From Pseudomonadota bacterium (GTDB lineage: Bacteria; Pseudomonadota; Gammaproteobacteria; Burkholderiales; Ferrovaceae), in contig JAJZHC010000028.1 in NCBI GenBank assembly GCA_021804705.1, positions 1 through 12,285 on the forward strand: a stretch of DNA of 12,285 nt, written 5' to 3'. Made by a program: the position numbers and the translations under genes. This document shows positions 8,370 through 12,285 of the stretch, piece by piece; within the stretch, counting starts at the first letter, position 1; each line of letters opens with the position of its first letter. The notes under the pieces were generated by a model. The model ran no database searches, was not told the DNA's origin, and was given only the letters and a program-made list of their open reading frames with translations.

Positions 8370-8493
8370 GACTGGACACCATTTTGAAGATCATTTTAAG
8401 AAAACATCCTTGATTCTACCTAAAGAACTCCAGAAATTGATCGATATCAAGATTGAAAGTTCTGGATAATTGCTCGTCGCACGGATACCTGTA
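8370..8493. promoter_or_regulatory. Divergent intergenic region tolC / PAS gene
   Basis: This 124-bp AT-richer region lies between the divergent tolC and PAS genes and must hold both promoters. Toward the PAS gene there is a candidate sigma-28 site (separate entry). Toward tolC, TAGAAT and TAAAAT are possible -10 boxes but lack a good -35, so I do not assign them. Inverted repeats are present: TTGAT/ATCAA (8437-8450, 4-bp centre) overlaps the candidate -10, and TCCAGAA/TTCTGGA (8429-8435 with 8460-8466) surrounds it. Either could be a regulator site or chance. Confidence 0.5.
8421..8447 (+). promoter_or_regulatory. Candidate sigma-28 (FliA) promoter for the PAS-MCP pair
   Basis: TAAA at 8421-8424, a 15-bp spacer and ATCGATAT at 8440-8447 fit the FliA pattern TAAA-N15-GCCGATAA. 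The -35 core and spacing are exact, and the -10 matches five of eight bases including the central CGATA. Transcription would start about 40 bp before the ATG of the PAS gene. Sigma-28 control of chemoreceptors is common in motile proteobacteria, which makes the site plausible. Confidence 0.45.
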
Positions 8494-9012
8494 ATGAAAA
8501 ACAAAACCATGCCCAGTTCGGTCGAGCGGGTGATGCGGGAGGATGATTTCATTGTTTCCACCACGGACCTGAAGGGTCGACTCACTTACGGCAATCGCAC
8601 TTTCATCGAGTTTTCAGGGTATGGCGAGCAGGAGTTGCTGGGCGCACAGCACAACATCATACGTCATCCCGACATGCCCCGGGCGCTGTTCAAATTACTC
8701 TGGGAACGGATCGAATCCGGCAACGAGTGCTTTGCCTACGTCAAAAACCTGGCCAGGGACGGCAGTTTCTACTGGGTGTTTGCCAATATTACCCCACTGT
8801 TCGACCCCAAGGGGGTGATCGAAGGTTATTTCTCGGTGCGTCGCAGGCCGCGTGCTGAAGCCGTACAAACCATCAGCGAACTGTATCGCGCCATGCTGGC
8901 TGAAGAACAGCGGGTCGGGGCACGGGATGCCATCGCCGCATCCACCGCGCTTTTGCAAACAACCCTGACCGGGAAAGGCCTGAGTTATGACGAATTCATC
9001 CTTTCAATCTAG
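8494..9012 (+). CDS. Stand-alone Aer-type PAS sensor protein (CetB-like)
   Basis: This 172-residue soluble protein is a single PAS domain (about 17-118) plus a helical tail. It resembles the FAD-binding PAS of E. coli Aer, with FIVSTTDLKGRLTYGNRTFIEFSGY cut short here to its key parts: STTDL, N34, and HNIIRHPDMP with R57, H58 and D60 at the same residue numbers as in Aer (from memory). YVKN, DGSFYWVFANITP and GYFSVRRRP follow. Aer W79, part of the flavin pocket, is C79 here. It has no membrane anchor or HAMP, unlike Aer. It overlaps the following chemoreceptor by 26 bp, so I infer that it supplies that receptor with a redox or oxygen signal, as CetB does for CetA. ATG 8494 is chosen; a TTG at 8470 would add eight residues and overlaps the leader. 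Its ribosome binding site is weak. FAD is the likely cofactor but is not proven. Confidence 0.88.
   Translation: MKNKTMPSSVERVMREDDFIVSTTDLKGRLTYGNRTFIEFSGYGEQELLGAQHNIIRHPDMPRALFKLLWERIESGNECFAYVKNLARDGSFYWVFANITPLFDPKGVIEGYFSVRRRPRAEAVQTISELYRAMLAEEQRVGARDAIAASTALLQTTLTGKGLSYDEFILSI
8987..9012 (+). other. 26-bp coding overlap of PAS gene and chemoreceptor gene
   Basis: The last eight codons and stop of the PAS gene (YDEFILSI, TAG at 9010-9012) are read in a second frame as MTNSSFQSR of the receptor. The receptor's ribosome binding site AAAGG lies within the PAS gene. The overlap implies obligate co-transcription and probably coupled translation of the two receptor subunits. Confidence 0.9.
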
Positions 9013-10456
9013 GATCGTTGCATTGCTGTGGATGAATGCGCTGGCAGCGCTGCTGCTGGTGGGCGCCAGCCTGGTCTGGCTGCCTTTCAATCCACTGCTG
9101 CTGTTGTTTCCCCTGCTCGCGGCTGCAGCCGCGCTGGCGGGTCAGGTCATGGTGCGACAGTGGGTGGCACCCTTGCATAAACTTCACGCGCTGATCGAGG
9201 AGGTGGCGCAGGGGCGGTTCAACAACCGCATCACTGAAGTCTCGGATCAAGGCGAGTTGGGCCGGGTGTGCTGGAGCCTCAACGATATGCTGGATCAATT
9301 GGGGGCTTTCTTTCGCGAGCAGGAAACCACGTTCCGCAGCAATCTTGAAGGAAAATTCTACCGTCAGACCCTGGACTCGGGTTTGCATGGGGGCTTCAAG
9401 AAAGGGTTGCAAAACCAGAACGTGCTGCTGGAAAGCATGGCTGCGCAGAAGCGGGCGTCCATGCACAACGGCCTGATCTCGCGTGCCCACCATCTCAATA
9501 CTTCCAATTTGCTGCATAACCTCGCCTCCACCCAGGAAGATCTCAAGGTCATCACAGACCGGATGCAGGTGGTTACGGATCTCGCCAGCCGCACCTGCGA
9601 GGATGCAGAGGCGGGCAAGGTACTCGTCCATGAAGTGGTGGATCGTCTCACGGGCATCGGGGAGCGCATCGTACGTGCCAATGAAATTATCACCCAACTC
9701 AATTCGCGCGGTGCGGAAATCAGCAGCGCCGTGGAATTGATCAATACCATTGCGGATCAAACCAATCTCCTGGCACTGAATGCCGCTATCGAGGCTGCGC
9801 GGGCGGGCGAAGCCGGACGCGGCTTTGCCGTCGTTGCTGACGAAGTGCGCAAGCTGGCCGAGAATACCAAGCTGGCGTCCAAGTCCATCGGCAAGATCAT
9901 GGAAACGCTGCAGACCGAAGCGTCGCAAATGCAGGTGGAGTCTGAAGAAATGCGCACCAGCGCCGCAGCGTCGCAAACGGTGATTGCGCAGATGGAAACG
10001 CGCTTCAACGAATTCCATCGCTCCTCCTCCCAAACAAGGGCCAACGCGGACTATGCACATGACTTGAGCTTCTCGTCGTTGGTCAAGGTGGATCATGTCG
10101 TCTACAAGCAGCGTGCGTATGTCACGCTCAACGAACCCAGCGCGGAGTGTCTGCAGGCGGTTGGGGTGGATCACCACAGCTGTCGCCTGGGCAAGTGGTA
10201 TGAAGGGCCCGGGAAGGACCTGTTCGGTCACCTCGGTTCCTACAAGACCATCGCAGCCCCCCATCGCAAGGTCCATGACAGCGTGCACCAGATGGTGCAA
10301 TTGATGGACGGTGCATGGCAGTCCAACCAGAGCCTGCAAGACCAGATCATGACGGTTCTGGAAGAGACAGAAGCCAGCAGCCTGGAGGTCATGCGGCTGA
10401 TCGGCGAGATCGTGCGCGAAAAACACCCTGACATTGCCAGCGAATCAAATAGATAG
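8987..10456 (+). CDS. Methyl-accepting chemotaxis protein with HAMP and C-terminal CZB domain
   Basis: This 489-residue chemoreceptor has two hydrophobic helices, about 10-32 and 36-56, joined by only a few residues, so it has no periplasmic sensor domain. A HAMP region follows (about 57-110), then a linker with KFYRQTLDSGLHGGFKKGL. A coiled-coil signalling domain has the canonical tip around IADQTNLLALNAAIEAA, GRGFAVVADEVRKLAE (about 255-292). After a short return helix comes a CZB zinc-binding domain (about 365-440), with ligands H370, C399 (in SCRLGKWY), H426 and H430 (PHRKVH). No CheR-binding pentapeptide is seen at the C-terminus. The ATG has AAAGG eight bases upstream and overlaps the PAS gene by 26 bp. 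I infer that input comes from the PAS partner and from the CZB domain. The downstream partners CheW/CheA are not in the window. Confidence 0.95.
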   Translation: MTNSSFQSRIVALLWMNALAALLLVGASLVWLPFNPLLLLFPLLAAAAALAGQVMVRQWVAPLHKLHALIEEVAQGRFNNRITEVSDQGELGRVCWSLNDMLDQLGAFFREQETTFRSNLEGKFYRQTLDSGLHGGFKKGLQNQNVLLESMAAQKRASMHNGLISRAHHLNTSNLLHNLASTQEDLKVITDRMQVVTDLASRTCEDAEAGKVLVHEVVDRLTGIGERIVRANEIITQLNSRGAEISSAVELINTIADQTNLLALNAAIEAARAGEAGRGFAVVADEVRKLAENTKLASKSIGKIMETLQTEASQMQVESEEMRTSAAASQTVIAQMETRFNEFHRSSSQTRANADYAHDLSFSSLVKVDHVVYKQRAYVTLNEPSAECLQAVGVDHHSCRLGKWYEGPGKDLFGHLGSYKTIAAPHRKVHDSVHQMVQLMDGAWQSNQSLQDQIMTVLEETEASSLEVMRLIGEIVREKHPDIASESNR

Positions 10457-10509
10457 ATCACACAGATTCTGGATTACAATGCGCCAGACGGCTCATTGAG
10501 ACCATTTAG
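10457..10509 (+). promoter_or_regulatory. Short gap before the GGDEF gene, possible promoter
   Basis: These 53 bp hold a TACAAT (10475-10480) that could be a -10 box, without a convincing -35. No terminator is seen after the receptor gene, so the GGDEF gene may be co-transcribed with it. The only purines before ATG 10510 are a GAG nine bases upstream, so the ribosome binding site is weak. An 8-mer, TTCTGGAT, is shared with the region before the PAS gene (8460-8467). Confidence 0.3.
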
Positions 10510-12285
10510 ATGACGGGCAGCGACAAATTCAGGGTTTTTCTGGAACAGGCACCAGACGCATTTTTTGCTCATGATCTGCAGGGAAGGATCACCGATGCCA
10601 ACCGTAACGCCGCCGCCAGTTTGGGCTATGCCGCCCACGAGCTGGTGGGCATGTCGGTGCTGGACATCGAACAGGATTTCGATCTGCCTTCCGCAATGCA
10701 TCTTTGGTCCGGAATCGAGCCTGGCAAGACCATCCAGATTGCCGGTACGCATCGGCGCAAGGACGGCACCACCTTTCACGTCGAGATTCACGCCACTGGC
10801 GTCATGCAGGAAGGCGAAAAAACCATCTTTGCGCTGGTGCGCGATGTCAGTGCGCGCTGGCTTGCAGAGGCGCGACTGGAACGACAATCCAGAATCTACA
10901 AGGCGTTAAGCGAAGTCAACCAGGCCATCGTGCGCATGGAGGATGAAAAGGCGCTATTTCCAATGGTGTGCCGGATGGCAGTGGATTTGGGCGGAATGAA
11001 GCTGGCCTGGGTGGGGCGAGAGCGCAGCAGCAGGCAGCTCATCCCGGTTGCCGCCCATGGTTTGGGGCAGGAAGCCCTTGCAGGCATGCTCATTTCCACA
11101 GCGGTTGCATCGTCTGGCGCCAGCCATCCCGCTGCAGCTGCCTGGCAGTCGCAGAAAGCCGTCACCGTCAACGCGCTGGGCCAGGAAGCAGCACCCTGGC
11201 GTTCCATGGGGTCCTTTCCCATCCTGCGCAAGGGCAAACCCTATGCTGTCCTGACGGTGTATCACGATGAGGCCGAAGCCTTCGACGACACCATCGTCCG
11301 CCTGCTCGAAGAAATGGCACGCGATGTGTCCTACGCGCTGGATGTTTTTGATCGTGAGGCTTCACGCAAGCGTGCCTCCGAGACCATCAAGGCCCAAAAC
11401 GACTTTCTCAAGGCCATCCTGGAGGCCGAGCCCGAATGCGTGAAAGTGGTCTCGCCTTCAGGCAAGCTGATTCATATCAACCCTGCCGGATTGGCCATGC
11501 TGGAGGTGGACAGCCTGCGCGAAGCGCAGCAGTCCGGCTTTGAAGAATTCGTCGATCCCGGACATCTGGGGGCCTTCCGCGAATTTCACCGAAGTGTTTG
11601 TGCCGGGGACAGCGGTACCATCGAGTTTCCCATGGTGGGCAAAAAGGGCGCTCAGCGCTGGCTGGAAACCCATGCAACCCCGTTGCGCAACGCCAGGGGG
11701 GAAGTGACGGCGCTGCTGGGGGTGACCCGCGACATCACTGAAAAGAAGCGGACCAATGAATTGATCTGGCGCCAGGCCAACTTTGACCAGTTGACCGAAT
11801 TGCCCAACCGCAACATGTTCTATGACCTGCTCAGTCACGAAATCAAGCGCGCCGAACGTGATGGTTCCATCGTCTGTGTCCTGTTCATCGACCTTGACCG
11901 GTTCAAGGAGGTCAACGACACCTTGGGGCACCAGACCGGAGACTTTCTGTTGATGGAGGCCGCAAGCCGCATTGTCTCCTGTGTGCGTAAATCAGACACC
12001 GTGGCGCGTCTGGGGGGTGATGAATTTACCGTCATCCTGCCCCAGTTGCATAGTACGGACCATGTGGAAAAGATTGCCCAGGTCATTCTGGATCGCCTGG
12101 CCGAGCCCTTTCAGATTTCTGAAGTCAAGGGCCAGGTCTATATTTCTGCCAGTATTGGAATCACAGTGTATCCCGTCGATGCCAGTGACATCGAACCCCT
12201 GATCAGCAATGCCGATCAGGCCATGTATGCCGCCAAGAACAGCGGCCGTAACCGTTACAGTTTCTTCACCCATTCGCTGCAGGAA
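10510..12285 (+). CDS. PAS-GAF-PAS-GGDEF diguanylate cyclase, C-terminus cut by window edge
   Basis: The frame is open from ATG 10510, directly after an in-frame TAG, to the right edge: 592 codons. PAS1 (about 1-125) begins FRVFLEQAPDAFFAHDLQGRI and ends LVRDVSARWLAEARLE. A GAF domain (about 128-285) contains VNQAIVRM, LAWVGRE and YAVLTVYH. PAS2 (about 298-418) runs from FLKAILEAEPECVKVVSP to GVTRDITEKKRTNEL. The GGDEF domain (about 426-590) has DQLTELPNR, FIDLDRFKEVNDTLGH, an intact GGDEF (502-506) and the inhibitory I-site RKSD (493-496) with the standard five-residue spacing. It should therefore make cyclic-di-GMP and be product-inhibited. No membrane helices are seen, so it is cytosolic. 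The ending RNRYSFFTHSLQE is the usual exit from GGDEF, and an EAL phosphodiesterase domain may follow beyond the edge. Confidence 0.93.
   Translation, partial: MTGSDKFRVFLEQAPDAFFAHDLQGRITDANRNAAASLGYAAHELVGMSVLDIEQDFDLPSAMHLWSGIEPGKTIQIAGTHRRKDGTTFHVEIHATGVMQEGEKTIFALVRDVSARWLAEARLERQSRIYKALSEVNQAIVRMEDEKALFPMVCRMAVDLGGMKLAWVGRERSSRQLIPVAAHGLGQEALAGMLISTAVASSGASHPAAAAWQSQKAVTVNALGQEAAPWRSMGSFPILRKGKPYAVLTVYHDEAEAFDDTIVRLLEEMARDVSYALDVFDREASRKRASETIKAQNDFLKAILEAEPECVKVVSPSGKLIHINPAGLAMLEVDSLREAQQSGFEEFVDPGHLGAFREFHRSVCAGDSGTIEFPMVGKKGAQRWLETHATPLRNARGEVTALLGVTRDITEKKRTNELIWRQANFDQLTELPNRNMFYDLLSHEIKRAERDGSIVCVLFIDLDRFKEVNDTLGHQTGDFLLMEAASRIVSCVRKSDTVARLGGDEFTVILPQLHSTDHVEKIAQVILDRLAEPFQISEVKGQVYISASIGITVYPVDASDIEPLISNADQAMYAAKNSGRNRYSFFTHSLQE

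Noticed and set aside
7590..8387. 265-codon open frame on the plus strand opposite tolC
   Set aside because: It is antisense to a clear TolC coding region, with no family motifs and glycine-rich composition typical of an antisense frame in GC-rich DNA.
8996..10426. 476-codon open frame on the minus strand opposite the chemoreceptor gene
   Set aside because: It is a shadow of the strongly supported receptor: no recognisable domains, Cys/His-rich low-complexity composition, and no plausible promoter or ribosome binding site.
10464..10896. 12-bp inverted repeat AGATTCTGGATT / AATCCAGAATCT at 10464-10475 and 10885-10896
   Set aside because: Several 12-bp inverted matches are expected by chance in 12 kb. 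The second copy lies in coding sequence, and nothing resembling a mobile element lies between them.
1..12285. Mobile element, phage, CRISPR, toxin-antitoxin or defence system
   Set aside because: I found no transposase, integrase, array of spaced repeats, or small toxin-like gene pair. All long coding regions belong to housekeeping or signalling families.

Overview
The window looks like chromosomal DNA from a moderately GC-rich Gram-negative bacterium. I infer a betaproteobacterium, possibly near the Gallionellaceae/Nitrosomonadales, from protein character only. The evidence is a TolC outer-membrane factor, a 67K-type SppA, a PsiE-family membrane protein, Aer-type chemotaxis proteins and a composite PAS/GAF/GGDEF regulator. 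I see no rRNA, tRNA, insertion sequence, phage gene or CRISPR array, and coding density is very high.

Minus-strand block (read from about 8369 down to 1). The order is tolC (outer-membrane channel), a PsiE-like four-helix membrane protein, sppA (signal peptide peptidase), tal (transaldolase), glgP (glycogen/maltodextrin phosphorylase), and a TPR protein fused to a SAM-dependent methyltransferase that runs off the left edge. The first three form a tight envelope cluster with gaps of 28 and 6 bp. A 103-bp gap separates them from tal-glgP, whose stop and start share an ATGA. This second unit links phosphorolytic release of glucose-1-phosphate to the non-oxidative pentose phosphate pathway. A terminator-like hairpin lies just after glgP and overlaps the most upstream start codon of the TPR-methyltransferase gene.

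Plus-strand block (8494 to the right edge). A stand-alone PAS protein, strongly like the flavin-binding PAS of the aerotaxis receptor Aer, overlaps by 26 bp a membrane chemoreceptor. The receptor has two transmembrane helices, almost no periplasmic loop, a HAMP domain, a canonical signalling tip and a C-terminal CZB zinc-binding domain. Together they look like an Aer split in two, comparable in layout to CetB/CetA of Campylobacter. A candidate sigma-28 (flagellar) promoter lies in the 124-bp divergent region before the PAS gene. After 53 bp comes a PAS-GAF-PAS-GGDEF protein with an intact GGDEF motif and I-site, cut off by the right edge and perhaps followed by an EAL domain. The right half is therefore a motility/redox-sensing locus that joins chemotaxis and cyclic-di-GMP signalling.

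The most interesting element is the two-gene energy-taxis receptor with an added zinc-binding domain. The remaining genes are recognisable members of known families. I found no clearly new system.
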